A stretch of 64,000 bases of DNA from Butyricicoccus faecihominis (GCF_024462775.1 NZ_JANGCE010000002.1:62001-126000), one strand, 5' to 3'. Shown: positions 52,679 to 61,402, counted from the stretch's first letter. Made by a program: numbers and translations. The notes: generated by a model from the letters alone, not told the origin.

Positions 52679-53698
52679 TCATGAGCGGACTTTGCTTGTA
52701 CTCTCCCTGACGCACAGCGTCGGCGCGATATCAATCGAATGCGCGCGCTGCGTGTTCGGCTCCTCCAACAGGTCGAGCAGCAGATCGACGCATAGCTGCC
52801 CTTTTTCTTCGATATGCTGATCCACCGTTGTCAGCGCCGGGCTGATCTGTGCGGCGATCGGGATATTATCGAAGCTGACGATGGAGATATCATCCGGCAC
52901 GCGCATGCCGCTGTCGCGCACCGCGCTTTCCACGCCAATCGCCATATAGTCGGAAGCGACGAAAAGCGCGGTGATGTCCGGATGGGCGGATAAGATCTCT
53001 TTTGTGGCGGCATAGCCCGATTCGATCGAGTTGCCGCCCTCGCGGATCATTCCTTCCGTAACCGGAAGGTTTTCGGCGCGCATCGCGTCCAGATAGGCGC
53101 GGCAGCGTTCCCCGCTGGAGGGCAGGAAGTGCGGGCCGTTGATATAAGCAATCCGCCGGTGGCCCAGCCCCAATAAATGCTCCATCGCGAGCATCGCACC
53201 TTTATAGTTGTCGGTACAGACCTGATAGGCGTTTGATAAGAACTGACACTTGCCCACCGTCACAAACGGAATATTGCTTTCCAGAAAAGTCGTCATCGCG
53301 CTTTTATGCTCGGGCAGCGGGCTGACCATGATCAGACCGTCCACCCGGCGCTGCTTGACCGCGTTAATGGCTTCCTTCATATCCTTGCAGCACAGCAGCA
53401 GCACATAATAGCCGCGTTTTTGAGCCGCTTTCAGCATGGTTCGCTGAATTTCGGAATAATACTGGTTTTTGAAAATATAGTCGATATCGTGCGGGATGAC
53501 CACGCCGATGCAGTTGCAGCGCTTTTGCGACATGCTGATCGCGTACACGCTGGGTTGGAAGCCGTACTTTTCCACGATCTCCATCACCCGCTGCTTGGTT
53601 TCCGGCAGTACATCCGGCTTGCTGTTGAGCACACGCGAAACGGTGGATTTGGAAACGCCGGCTTCCCGCGCAATTTCAGATATGGTGATATTGGCCAT
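52679..53698 (-). CDS. LacI-family transcriptional regulator
   Basis: A 339-residue repressor: helix-turn-helix TISEIAREAGVSKSTVSRVL, hinge helix region NSKPDVLPETKQRV, then the periplasmic-binding-like ligand domain (VVIPHDIDYIFKN, DNYKGAMLAMEHLLGLGHRRIAYI, FVASDYMAIG, DDISIVSFDNIPIA). The effector is probably the imported compound. It sits between the two arms of the catabolic divergon with operator-like motifs on both sides, so it very likely controls both and itself. AGGAGGGG precedes the ATG. Confidence 0.94.
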   Translation of the reverse strand: MANITISEIAREAGVSKSTVSRVLNSKPDVLPETKQRVMEIVEKYGFQPSVYAISMSQKRCNCIGVVIPHDIDYIFKNQYYSEIQRTMLKAAQKRGYYVLLLCCKDMKEAINAVKQRRVDGLIMVSPLPEHKSAMTTFLESNIPFVTVGKCQFLSNAYQVCTDNYKGAMLAMEHLLGLGHRRIAYINGPHFLPSSGERCRAYLDAMRAENLPVTEGMIREGGNSIESGYAATKEILSAHPDITALFVASDYMAIGVESAVRDSGMRVPDDISIVSFDNIPIAAQISPALTTVDQHIEEKGQLCVDLLLDLLEEPNTQRAHSIDIAPTLCVRESTSKVRS

Positions 53699-53857
53699 CG
53701 TTTCTCCCCTCCTCCGTCCGTTGTTCCGTCTGTCTGTTTCACACTATACGTTCAACCGTCCGCTTTGTCAATACCCGAAAGGCGTATTTTTAACCCCTTC
53801 GCGGCAATTTTGTGAACAACCGCCATTCTGTGCAGATGATCTTTGTATAAATCTCAT

Positions 53858-53946
53858 AAAACCGTTCCCGCAGAGTATTTCCCATCGTTTTATGTGGATT
53901 TACAATAGGACTTTGTGCAGGTTGCATTATCTCCCGGGAACGGTTT
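53858..53946. promoter_or_regulatory. Inverted pair of LacI-type operators
   Basis: AAAACCGTTCCCGC (53858-53871) and its reverse complement CGGGAACGGTTT (53935-53946) lie 63 bp apart, upstream of the right-arm promoter. The spacing would suit looping by a tetrameric or bridged repressor. Confidence 0.6.
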
Positions 53947-53987
53947 CGTGCAATCTTTTCAAACTTATTGAAATTTCGCAAAAGCGC

Positions 53988-54016
53988 TTGACTTCCGCTC
54001 CGCTCCGGTTTATAGT
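53988..54016 (+). promoter_or_regulatory. Promoter of the right arm
   Basis: TTGACT, 17 bp, TATAGT on the plus strand; start near 54023. Confidence 0.75.
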
Positions 54017-54093
54017 TGCCATAGAAACAGGAATGCGCAGGAGATCGGTCCGGCTGTGCCGAACCGTCCGCGCCTTTCTTTTTGTAACGTCGC

Positions 54094-54107
54094 GGTACCG
54101 CTCCCGC
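54094..54107. promoter_or_regulatory. LacI-type operator in the right-arm leader
   Basis: GGTACCGCTCCCGC, identical over 14 bases to the site at 52544-52557 on the other side of lacI. It lies about 70 nt downstream of the predicted start, a roadblock position. Confidence 0.65.
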
Positions 54108-54174
54108 GCAAGGCTTCAATCATAATATCGATAGGATCACTCGTGCTTCAAACGCTAAGGAGGCTGTCTAACAA

Positions 54175-55290
54175 ATGAAAGAATTTAAAATGTACGCTGA
54201 TATCGTCTATCAGGATTCGCTGCAAGACTTTATGGAAAGCGAACGGATCGATGGAAACGATTTTATCCTTACGAACGAATTTCTCTATCACGAATTTGTA
54301 AGTCCCCTCGCCCCGCCGTGCGGCGCGCTCTTTATCGAGGCCTACGGAAAGGGCGAGCCGACGACCGATATGGTAGACGCCATTCGCAAGGATTTGCCCG
54401 CCGGCATTCGCCGCTTGATCGCGATCGGCGGCGGCTCGGTCATCGATATCGCCAAAATGCTCTCGCTTCATGTGCCAAGCGAAAAGACGGAGGATCTGTT
54501 TCTTGGCCAGCAAGCGCCCACGCGCATTTACGAGGTCTACGCCCTGCCCACCACCTGCGGCACCGGCAGCGAGGTAACGAACGCCTGCGCCGTCGAATTG
54601 ACCAGCCTGCACACCAAGCGCGGTCTGAACAGCCCCTTGATGTTCCCGGCGAAGTCCGTGCTGATCCCCGCGCTGATCGAGGGCCTGCCCTATCGTTTTT
54701 TCGCCACCTCCTCGATCGACGCGCTAATCCACGCGGCCGAATCCTTCCTTTCCCCCAATGCCTCGCCGGTTTCCGAATTGTTTTCCAAGGAAGCGATGCG
54801 GCTGATCATCAGCGGGTATCGGTACATTCTGCAAAACGGAACGGACAAATGGGCCGACCGCGCCTCGGATTTTATCAGCGCATCCAATTTCGCGGGCCTT
54901 GCGTTCTGCTCCGCGGGTTGCGCCGCCGTGCACGCGCTCAGCTATCCCCTTGGCGGCGGCTACCACATCCCTCACGGCGAGGCCAATCAGCTCGTTTTTG
55001 CCGCCACCTTCCGCAAATATAAGGAGAAGCAGCCGGTAGGCAAGCTGAACGCGCTGGAGGCGCTCTGGGGCGAATGGCTGGGCGTGCCCGCCGAAGAGGC
55101 GCTTGAAGCCGCCTTCACGCTGTTCGATCAGGTGCAGGCCCGCCGGCCGCTGCGCGAGTACGGTATCCCGCAGGATGCGCTTTCCGGCTTTGCCGAGGGC
55201 GTGCTCGCAGGGCAGACGCGCCTTTTGAACAACAACTATGTGCCGCTGACGATCGCGGATATGATTGATATCTATCAGGCGGTTTATTGA
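54175..55290 (+). CDS. 4-Hydroxybutyrate dehydrogenase-like iron-containing alcohol dehydrogenase
   Basis: Group III metal-dependent alcohol dehydrogenase, 371 residues. Nucleotide motif AIGGGSVIDIAK, then PTTCGTGSEVT, and metal ligands in SSIDALIHAAES and VHALSYPLGGGYHIPHGEAN. The opening with FILTNEFLYHEF and the ending LLNNNYVPLTIADMIDIYQ resemble clostridial 4-hydroxybutyrate dehydrogenases as I remember them. It would interconvert an aldehyde acid and hydroxy acid with NADH. First gene of the right arm, with AAGGAGG 11 nt upstream of the ATG. A sulfoacetaldehyde-reductase-like role is an alternative. Confidence 0.88.
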   Translation: MKEFKMYADIVYQDSLQDFMESERIDGNDFILTNEFLYHEFVSPLAPPCGALFIEAYGKGEPTTDMVDAIRKDLPAGIRRLIAIGGGSVIDIAKMLSLHVPSEKTEDLFLGQQAPTRIYEVYALPTTCGTGSEVTNACAVELTSLHTKRGLNSPLMFPAKSVLIPALIEGLPYRFFATSSIDALIHAAESFLSPNASPVSELFSKEAMRLIISGYRYILQNGTDKWADRASDFISASNFAGLAFCSAGCAAVHALSYPLGGGYHIPHGEANQLVFAATFRKYKEKQPVGKLNALEALWGEWLGVPAEEALEAAFTLFDQVQARRPLREYGIPQDALSGFAEGVLAGQTRLLNNNYVPLTIADMIDIYQAVY

Positions 55291-55314
55291 TGGAAGAAAG
55301 CGAAGGGATGAAAC

Positions 55315-56157
55315 ATGAATAACAATTTAAAGGAGCTCAACATTTTCGCCGCACGGATCCGAAAGGCGGCGCTGCGCTCGATGAACTCGTTCCATGGCGG
55401 CCACGTCGGCGGCTCCATGTCCATGGCCGATCTGATGGCCGCGCTATACGGCGCGGCCATGCGGGTCGATCCGAAAAATCCCCAGTGGCCGGAACGCGAT
55501 TGGCTGGTCGTATCCAAGGGGCATTGCGGCCCCGCCGTTTACGGCACGCTCGCGCTCATGGGGTATTTCCCCGAGGACGAGCTGGAGACCCTGAATAAGG
55601 AAGGCACCCGCCTCCCCTCCCACTGCGACCGCAACCGTACCCCCGGCATCGATATGACCACCGGCTCGCTCGGACAGGGCGTTTCGTGCGCGGTGGGCGC
55701 GGCTTGGGCCATGCAGTACCGCGGCATGCCCAACATCGTATATACCATTTTGGGCGACGGCGAATGCGACGAGGGACAGGTTTGGGAAGCCGCCCTTTTC
55801 GCGGCGACCAAAAAGCTCGGCAACCTGATCGCCTTTGTCGATCAAAACCAAAAGCAGCTGGACGGCTTTACCCGGGAAATCTGCGACGTGGGCGACCTGC
55901 GCCAAAAGTTTGAGGACTTTGGCTGGCACGCGCAGGAGGTGGACGGCCACGATATCGCCGCCATTCTTGCCGCCATCGAGCAGGCCAAGCAAACGCCCGG
56001 CCAGCCTTCCATGATTGTGCTGCACACGGTAAAGGGCAAGGATTGCTGCTTTGCCGATCAGTATTACAACCACTTTATCCGCTTTTCGGAGGAGGATTAT
56101 CAAAACGCTGCCGACTGGCTGGATCAAAAAATCGCAAAGCTGGAAAGTGAGGACTGA
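55315..56157 (+). CDS. Transketolase, N-terminal (TPP-binding) subunit
   Basis: The N-terminal half of a split transketolase, 280 residues. Early histidines HGGHVGGSMSM, SKGHCGPAVYGTLA, TTGSLGQGVSCAVG and the TPP/Mg motif GDGECDEGQVWEAA...VDQNQ are intact. It needs the next gene's product for the pyrimidine-binding half; the pair is 3 bp apart. Split transketolases occur in specialised sugar pathways, and its position in the LacI divergon supports such a role instead of the general pentose pathway. Confidence 0.94.
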   Translation: MNNNLKELNIFAARIRKAALRSMNSFHGGHVGGSMSMADLMAALYGAAMRVDPKNPQWPERDWLVVSKGHCGPAVYGTLALMGYFPEDELETLNKEGTRLPSHCDRNRTPGIDMTTGSLGQGVSCAVGAAWAMQYRGMPNIVYTILGDGECDEGQVWEAALFAATKKLGNLIAFVDQNQKQLDGFTREICDVGDLRQKFEDFGWHAQEVDGHDIAAILAAIEQAKQTPGQPSMIVLHTVKGKDCCFADQYYNHFIRFSEEDYQNAADWLDQKIAKLESED

Positions 56158-56160
56158 ACC

Positions 56161-57123
56161 ATGTACAAAGTAGTCAGCGATATCCGCCCCGAAAACGAGG
56201 AAATGCGCGTAGCCTTTGCCGCTACCATGGAGGAATTGGCCGCGGCCGATCCCGATGTGGTCTATTTCGACTGCGACGTAATCAATTCAATCGGCATGAC
56301 GGCATTCTCCAAGAAATATCCCGACCGCTGCGTCGACTGCGGCATTCAGGAATCCAATATGATCTCCGCCGCCGCGGGCGCCTCCGCCGTCGGCCTAAAA
56401 CCCTTTACGCACACCTTCGGTCCCTTCGCGGCGCGGCGCGTCATCGATCAGGTTTACATTTCCGCCGCCTACGCGGGCCTCAATATCCGCATGGTCGGCT
56501 CTGATGCCGGCGTGACCGCCTCCTATAACGGCGGCACGCACATGCCGATCGAGGATATGGGCCTTTTGCGCACCATCCCGCAGGTCACGCTGCTGGAACC
56601 GACCGATTCGGTCATGCTGGCCGACCTGATGCGGCAGACCAAGGATCTGCACGGCGTATACTACATTCGCATCACCCGCAAGGTGACCGACCGCATTTTT
56701 GAGGAAGGCTCCACCTTTACCATTGGCAAGGCCGCCGAGCTGCGCGACGGAAGCGATGTGACGCTGGTCTGTTCCGGCTATTCCACTTCGGACACGCTCC
56801 GCGCCGCCGGGCTGCTCGCGAACGAAGGCATATCCGCCAAGGTGCTCAATATTTTCACCCTCAAGCCGATCGACGCCGAGGCGATCACCGCGGCTGCCCG
56901 CGCGACCGGCGCGCTCGTCACGGTTGAAAATCATAGTATCATCAACGGACTGGGTTCCGCCGTTGCCGAAGTGCTGGGCGAGACCTGCCCGGTCCCGCTC
57001 AAGCGCATCGGTGTGCCGGACGTTTTCGGCGAGGTTGGCTCGATCGATTACCTGAAAGATACCTTTGGCATGAACGTTCGCCATATCGTGGACGCGGCCA
57101 AAGAAGTGCTGCGCCGCAAATAA
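56161..57123 (+). CDS. Transketolase, C-terminal subunit
   Basis: Pyrimidine-binding and C-terminal domains of the split transketolase, 320 residues. It has GIQESNMISAAAGASAVG with the catalytic Glu that activates TPP, THTFGPFAARRVIDQVY, NGGTHMPIEDMGLLR, and a C-terminal domain with VENHSIINGLGSAVAEVL. The arginine and histidine set for phosphate binding in classic enzymes should be compared, since the operon lacks a kinase. Last gene of the right arm, followed by a terminator. Confidence 0.94.
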   Translation: MYKVVSDIRPENEEMRVAFAATMEELAAADPDVVYFDCDVINSIGMTAFSKKYPDRCVDCGIQESNMISAAAGASAVGLKPFTHTFGPFAARRVIDQVYISAAYAGLNIRMVGSDAGVTASYNGGTHMPIEDMGLLRTIPQVTLLEPTDSVMLADLMRQTKDLHGVYYIRITRKVTDRIFEEGSTFTIGKAAELRDGSDVTLVCSGYSTSDTLRAAGLLANEGISAKVLNIFTLKPIDAEAITAAARATGALVTVENHSIINGLGSAVAEVLGETCPVPLKRIGVPDVFGEVGSIDYLKDTFGMNVRHIVDAAKEVLRRK

Positions 57124-57158
57124 AACAGCTTCTCTCTTTTTCTCCTCTCTTCTATCGG

Positions 57159-57211
57159 CCGGCTGCCCGTTTTCTCCGCGCAGAAGCAAAACGGACAGCC
57201 GGTCCCTTTTT
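57159..57211 (+). terminator. Terminator of the right arm
   Basis: CCGGCTGCCCGTTTT pairs with AAAACGGACAGCCGG (one mismatch) and is followed by CCTTTTTAC, about 35 bp after the transketolase stop. Confidence 0.7.
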
Positions 57212-57251
57212 ACGGTCGCCGGCTTTTGCGCTTTGCTGGCAGACATACCAA

Positions 57252-57288
57252 GCCGCCGCGTAACACATACGCGGCGGCCCGATTTTTT
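57252..57288. terminator. Second terminator between convergent genes
   Basis: GCCGCCGCGTA / TACGCGGCGGC, a perfect 11-bp stem with a 5-nt loop, followed on the plus strand by a run of seven T. It ends at the deoR stop. Confidence 0.7.
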
Positions 57289-58061
57289 TATTCAGCAATC
57301 AGAACATCGATATGCAGTTTTTCAAACATTTGCCGCCACGCCGCGTCCGGCGGCCGGTCGGTAATGATCGTCTGCACCGCTTCAAAATCGGCAAGCTTGG
57401 GAAAACCCAGCTTTTCAAATTTGGAGCTGTCGCAAAGCAGCACCGTTTGCTTGGAGGAGGCAAACATTGCCTTTTTAATATTCGCCTCGGCCTCCACCGC
57501 GTCGAAAATACCAAATTTTTGTGAAATGCCGCAGCAGGAGAAAAACACCTTATCCGCATAGAAGCCGGTGCGGATCAGCTTTTCCGCCGTTTCTCCCACA
57601 TAGGAAAGGTTCTTCTTGCGCAGCGCGCCGCCCGTGCAGATCACGCGCACGCCCTCCTCATCGCACAGCTCGAGCACCACGCGTTCGGCATTGGTGATCA
57701 CGGTAATGTCTTTTCGAGCCTTGAGGTGTTTTGCCACAAAAAGCGAGGTGGACGAAGCATCGATAAAAATCGTTTCCCCATCGGCTACCAGCCCGGCGGC
57801 CAGCGCGCCGATCCGGTCCTTGACCACTTGGTTGGTCACCTCGCGCTCGCTGATGCATACGGATTTGTCCTCCGCCCGTTCGGGCAGAACGGCGCCGCCG
57901 TACGTCCGCTTCAGCACGCCCCGCTCCTCGAGTGTTTCAAGGTCCTTTCGGATCGTTCCGGGGGACACGTCGAAATGCTCGCACAGCTCCACACAGGTGA
58001 CGCTGTGCCGCTCCCGTACCAAACCCACAATTCTTTGTCTTCGCTCTGCCGGTAATACCAT
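57288..58061 (-). CDS. DeoR-family transcriptional regulator
   Basis: A 257-residue sugar-pathway regulator: N-terminal helix-turn-helix (VTCVELCEHFDVSPGTIRKDL), KRTYGGAVLP linker, and the DeoR C-terminal sensor domain (IFIDASSTSLFVAKHL, VICTGGALRKKNLSYVG, KVFFSCCGIS, CDSSKFEKLGF). Its ligand is typically a phosphorylated sugar. It follows the iolO-like gene on the same strand but has a terminator in between, and probably controls the adjacent inositol-type genes. AAGGCGGG precedes the ATG. Confidence 0.93.
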   Translation of the reverse strand: MVLPAERRQRIVGLVRERHSVTCVELCEHFDVSPGTIRKDLETLEERGVLKRTYGGAVLPERAEDKSVCISEREVTNQVVKDRIGALAAGLVADGETIFIDASSTSLFVAKHLKARKDITVITNAERVVLELCDEEGVRVICTGGALRKKNLSYVGETAEKLIRTGFYADKVFFSCCGISQKFGIFDAVEAEANIKKAMFASSKQTVLLCDSSKFEKLGFPKLADFEAVQTIITDRPPDAAWRQMFEKLHIDVLIAE

Positions 58062-58211
58062 ACGAATCCCGCCTTTTCGCTCTGATAAACGCCCGCCCTG
58101 CTTGGCAAGATATGGCGTTTTTTCTCTCTTACCTCTATCTTACTGAAAAAGCGACCCAAACACAAGCTGTTTTTGTAAATTCACGCCAAGGCAGCCCGGT
58201 TTTTCACAACA

Positions 58212-58248
58212 GCAAAAGGCGAAGCACCTATCGTACTTCGCCTTTTGC
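58212..58248 (-). terminator. Terminator after the iolO-like gene
   Basis: GCAAAAGGCGAAG / CTTCGCCTTTTGC, a perfect 13-bp stem around an 11-nt loop, 10 bp past the stop. Confidence 0.7.
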
Positions 58249-58258
58249 GTCGCGCTAT

Positions 58259-59080
58259 TTAATGGATCAGCGCTTTCATATGCTCGATCGAACGCTTTGC
58301 CGCTTCCTCGCCGTTCGGCACGGGCAGGCACTCGACTGAGAGGATGCCCTCATAGCCGATCTCGTCGAGCGCTTCCAGCATGCGGCCAAAATCGAATTGA
58401 CCGCTGCCGCAATACTGGCGGGAATTGTCCGCCAGATGGAAGTAGCCGAGCCGCCCCTTGCAGCGACGGATGGCCGCGATCGGGTCGCATTCGTCAATGC
58501 CCATGTGGAACGCATCCAGATGCGCGTAGCAGTTATCAAGATTATACTTCTCCAAAAAGGACATGGTCTCTTCCGCTGTTGTGAAAATGTTCACTTCGTA
58601 GCGGTTGATTACCTCAATATTCAGCTTAACGCCGCGCTCCTTGCCATAATCGTTTAGAATGCGCATATTTTGGGCCAGACGCGACAAATATTTTTCACGG
58701 CTGCCGCCCTTCGGCACATTGCCCTTGACCCAGCCGACCACGATATCGGCGCCGAACTTCTGCGCCATATCGATATACTGTCGCATGCCGTCCAGCGCGG
58801 CCTGCGTGATATAGGGCTCGTCCGCGATCAAGCTGCACATGCCTTCGGTATTGAGCCTGCCGGTGATGACCATGCCGACGCGCGCGCCGGTGCGCTCGGA
58901 CACGGCGCGGATCGCGTCGTAGTCAAATTCGACGTCCTCGCGGGTGTGCACCTCAATCGCGTCATAGCCAAGCCTTGCCGCCTTTTCGAGGTTTTCTTCC
59001 ACCGTTCCCTTGAGCAGGATCGGCGCCGTCGCCGGCGCGTCGTCCGCCGAAGATACAGCAAATTTCCAATTATACATCAA
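58259..59080 (-). CDS. iolO: 5-Dehydro-L-gluconate epimerase-like TIM barrel (IolO type)
   Basis: A 273-residue xylose-isomerase-like TIM barrel. INRYEVNIFTT, LDAFHMGIDE, YFHLADNSRQYCGSGQFDF and LSVECLPVPNG match, in order, the segments I recall from Thermotoga maritima IolO (TM0416), which turns 5-keto-L-gluconate into D-tagaturonate. Metal ligands Glu, Asp, His and Glu are in place in these motifs. It is the last gene of iolM-iolN-dehydrogenase-iolO, and that context strengthens the call; related sugar epimerases remain possible. Confidence 0.8.
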   Translation of the reverse strand: MMYNWKFAVSSADDAPATAPILLKGTVEENLEKAARLGYDAIEVHTREDVEFDYDAIRAVSERTGARVGMVITGRLNTEGMCSLIADEPYITQAALDGMRQYIDMAQKFGADIVVGWVKGNVPKGGSREKYLSRLAQNMRILNDYGKERGVKLNIEVINRYEVNIFTTAEETMSFLEKYNLDNCYAHLDAFHMGIDECDPIAAIRRCKGRLGYFHLADNSRQYCGSGQFDFGRMLEALDEIGYEGILSVECLPVPNGEEAAKRSIEHMKALIH

Positions 59081-59110
59081 GCCGCCTCCTAATAAAGCCG
59101 GATTTGCGAA

Positions 59111-59134
59111 TGGGGCCTCGCAAACGAGGCCCCA
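59111..59134. other. Intercistronic hairpin
   Basis: TGGGGCCTCG / CGAGGCCCCA, perfect 10-bp stem with a 4-nt loop, between the zinc dehydrogenase and the iolO-like gene. No T-run follows on the minus strand, so an mRNA-stability or processing element is more likely than a terminator. Confidence 0.55.
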
Positions 59135-59192
59135 TCCACATGAGAGAGAGAAGAATAGGAAAGATATAAAGGATAGAGAATTGAGAGCGAAC

Positions 59193-60272
59193 TTAGTCGT
59201 CGAAGGTCAGCATGACCTTGCGGGCAACTTCCTGATTCTGCGCCATCTTCATGGCTTCATCCAGATCGTCAAACTTATAGTAGTGGGAAACCAGACCCTT
59301 GAAGTCGTACTTATCCTTGATCTTGGACATGAAGCGGATCGTGCGCGGGAACCAGTTGGTCGTGCCGCCGGAGCCCGAGATGTGCAGGGTCTTCCAGATG
59401 GTCTTGCCGATCTCGACCGGAACCTTGCGGCCGATGGAGTGGCCGACAACGCCTACGCGGGCGGAATGGCCGGCAATATCGAATAGGGACGCGATGCCGA
59501 TGTCGTTGCCCGAGCACTCGATGACAACGGACGGGCCGCGGCCGCCGGTCAGGCGCTTGAGCTCAGCTTCGAGCGCGCCCGGCTCCTTGAACTGGGAGGG
59601 GTCTACGGTCAGGGTCGCGCCATACTTCATGGCGTTCTGACGGCGGGACTCTACCGGATCGATCACGATAACGGTCGCGCCGGAGGTAGCCGCTACCATC
59701 GCGGCAGAGCAGCCGATCGGGCCGCCGCCGATGATTGCAACATCATCCGAAGCGTCGGGATCACAGTGGTTGCCCCAAATGCCCCAGTAAGCAACGTTGA
59801 AGTTTTCAACAAAGATGCCGATTTCGTCGGACCAATCGTCCGGGATCACGTGGGTGTAAGCTTCCTCAAGGATCATGTATTCGCCAAAGCCGCCGGGCGA
59901 GTCGGGACGGAAGCCGACTTCACGCATGTTCAGGCACGCGGAGGACATTTTGCCGTCCTTGCAGTTTGCACACTCATGGCAGGGCAGCACGCAGTCGCCA
60001 ACGACCTTGTCGCCAACCTTAACGGAGGAAACGCCGGAGCCGATCTCAGCCGCGACGCCCACCCATTCGTGGCCGGGGGTGTAGGGGCCCAGATCGTAAC
60101 GGCCTTCGGCCGATTCGCCTTCAAAGCACTCTACGTCGGACTTGCAGATACCGCAGGCCTTCAGCTTGATCAGGATCTGGTTGGGCTTCAGCGGCGGCAG
60201 CTCGAGCTCCTCGATGCGCAGATCGAACGGACCATGCATAAACGCAGCCTTGCACTTGTTAGGACGATTCAT
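59193..60272 (-). CDS. Zinc-dependent alcohol dehydrogenase within the inositol-type operon
   Basis: A 359-residue medium-chain dehydrogenase. Catalytic zinc motifs KACGICKSDVE and GHEWVGVA, structural zinc CHECANCKDGKMSSAC, Rossmann motif GGGPIGCSAAMVAATSG followed by VIDPVESRR (NAD-type). Within a Thermotoga-like inositol pathway the steps without a gene here are myo-inositol to scyllo-inosose and tagaturonate to altronate; either could be this enzyme. It is distinct from the longer IolM-like dehydrogenase two genes upstream. Confidence 0.88.
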   Translation of the reverse strand: MNRPNKCKAAFMHGPFDLRIEELELPPLKPNQILIKLKACGICKSDVECFEGESAEGRYDLGPYTPGHEWVGVAAEIGSGVSSVKVGDKVVGDCVLPCHECANCKDGKMSSACLNMREVGFRPDSPGGFGEYMILEEAYTHVIPDDWSDEIGIFVENFNVAYWGIWGNHCDPDASDDVAIIGGGPIGCSAAMVAATSGATVIVIDPVESRRQNAMKYGATLTVDPSQFKEPGALEAELKRLTGGRGPSVVIECSGNDIGIASLFDIAGHSARVGVVGHSIGRKVPVEIGKTIWKTLHISGSGGTTNWFPRTIRFMSKIKDKYDFKGLVSHYYKFDDLDEAMKMAQNQEVARKVMLTFDD

Positions 60273-60306
60273 AATAAACGCTCCTTTTCTTAACTGTTTA
60301 TTCGTT

Positions 60307-60342
60307 GCGGCGGGGCCATGGGGAGACCCAAGTCCCCGCCGC
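60307..60342. other. Intercistronic GC-rich hairpin
   Basis: GCGGCGGGG / CCCCGCCGC with an 18-nt loop, between the iolN-like gene and the next dehydrogenase; no T-run follows. Confidence 0.5.
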
Positions 60343-60368
60343 GGTCATTCGTTTTCAGACGTCGGGAA

Positions 60369-61331
60369 TCAATACTCCAGCGTGTAGATGTGACGGCCGC
60401 CGGGCTCGTTCGGCCCCTTGATGACGGCTTCGATGTCCTCGCGCGAACGCTGGGTCATCTTGTCGATCGGAGGCAGCTTGCCGGCCGGGTACATCTCGAG
60501 GATGTCGTTTACGAGCTTCTCGAGGTAATCGAGCGTGCGCTCTACGCCTGCTTCCGCCTTCTTGCCATCAGCCATGCGCGCATCGCCGATAACGCCCTCG
60601 GGCTGGCAGATGCATTCCATGCCGCAGGAACCAAACGCGTTGTACCACTTGATCGGGCCAGCGCCGTCCTCAGCAGAGGTATTGATGTGGCCGGCGGGCA
60701 GGAGCGGAGCCTTGTTGACAGCGATCGCGTCTTCCATGTGGATGAACTCCGGGAAGAGCTCGAGGCACCAGGACTGCTCCACTTCGTCAGCGTGTACGAA
60801 CGGCATGTCGTAGGGCCCGCCCTTCTCCTTGGTGAACATCTGATCGCCCGCGCAGTTCCAGAAGTGGGTGTACAGCACGATGCCGGGCACCTGCCACTTC
60901 TTGCCGAAGGTGTGAATCGCAAGCGGGATCACATAGTCCTGACCGTGGCCGTTGACGATGATGATCTTTCGGAAGCCGGTGTTCCAGTAGCCGGCCAGCA
61001 CATAAGCGATGTAATCGGCCAAGATCTTCTCGGGGATCATGATGGTGCCCTTCTGGCCGAGGTGGTGATACGGATGAGAGCCATACCAGATCGGCATTGC
61101 GACCGTGCAGCCGGTCTTTTCCGCTACCAGCTCGCAAAGGCGGGTATCAAGGTAAGTATCCTCGCCGTAGGGGGCGGAAGGACCGTGGTTTTCGGTGGAG
61201 CCGACAGGCAGCAGCAGTACGTCGTTCTTTTTCAGGCGCTCGTCGAGCATCTTGGTGGTCATGTTCTGGTAGTAGATGCCGTCCTGCGCTTCCATGTGTC
61301 CGCCCTTAGCGGGCAGGTTCCATTTGGACAT
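60369..61331 (-). CDS. iolN: Creatininase-family hydrolase (IolN type, 3-dehydro-scyllo-inosose hydrolase)
   Basis: A 320-residue creatininase-fold metal hydrolase. The metal motif VGSTENHGPSAPYGEDTYLD supplies the Glu, His and Asp ligands, followed by GSHPYHHLGQKGTIMI, VNGHGQDYVIP and a later HADEVEQSW acidic pair. The family includes creatininase, MftE and IolN (TM0413), which opens the diketo-inositol ring to 5-keto-L-gluconate. The specific call rests mainly on its place between iolM-like and iolO-like genes. Confidence 0.8.
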   Translation of the reverse strand: MSKWNLPAKGGHMEAQDGIYYQNMTTKMLDERLKKNDVLLLPVGSTENHGPSAPYGEDTYLDTRLCELVAEKTGCTVAMPIWYGSHPYHHLGQKGTIMIPEKILADYIAYVLAGYWNTGFRKIIIVNGHGQDYVIPLAIHTFGKKWQVPGIVLYTHFWNCAGDQMFTKEKGGPYDMPFVHADEVEQSWCLELFPEFIHMEDAIAVNKAPLLPAGHINTSAEDGAGPIKWYNAFGSCGMECICQPEGVIGDARMADGKKAEAGVERTLDYLEKLVNDILEMYPAGKLPPIDKMTQRSREDIEAVIKGPNEPGGRHIYTLEY

Positions 61332-61402
61332 AATTTGTTCCTCCTTAGTTTTCTTGAAGTGTGTGTATTTATATGGTTGTTAAAGATAGATCGCGAAAGT
61401 GA

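Larger units (their letters stand above)
53699..54174. other. 476-bp control region between lacI and the right arm
   Basis: No gene seen. It contains a matched pair of operator-like sites in opposite orientation, a sigma-A promoter to the right, a third site in the leader, and a leader of about 150 nt before the 54175 ATG. The lacI promoter must lie in the left part (53700-53800) but I see no convincing hexamers. Confidence 0.6.
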
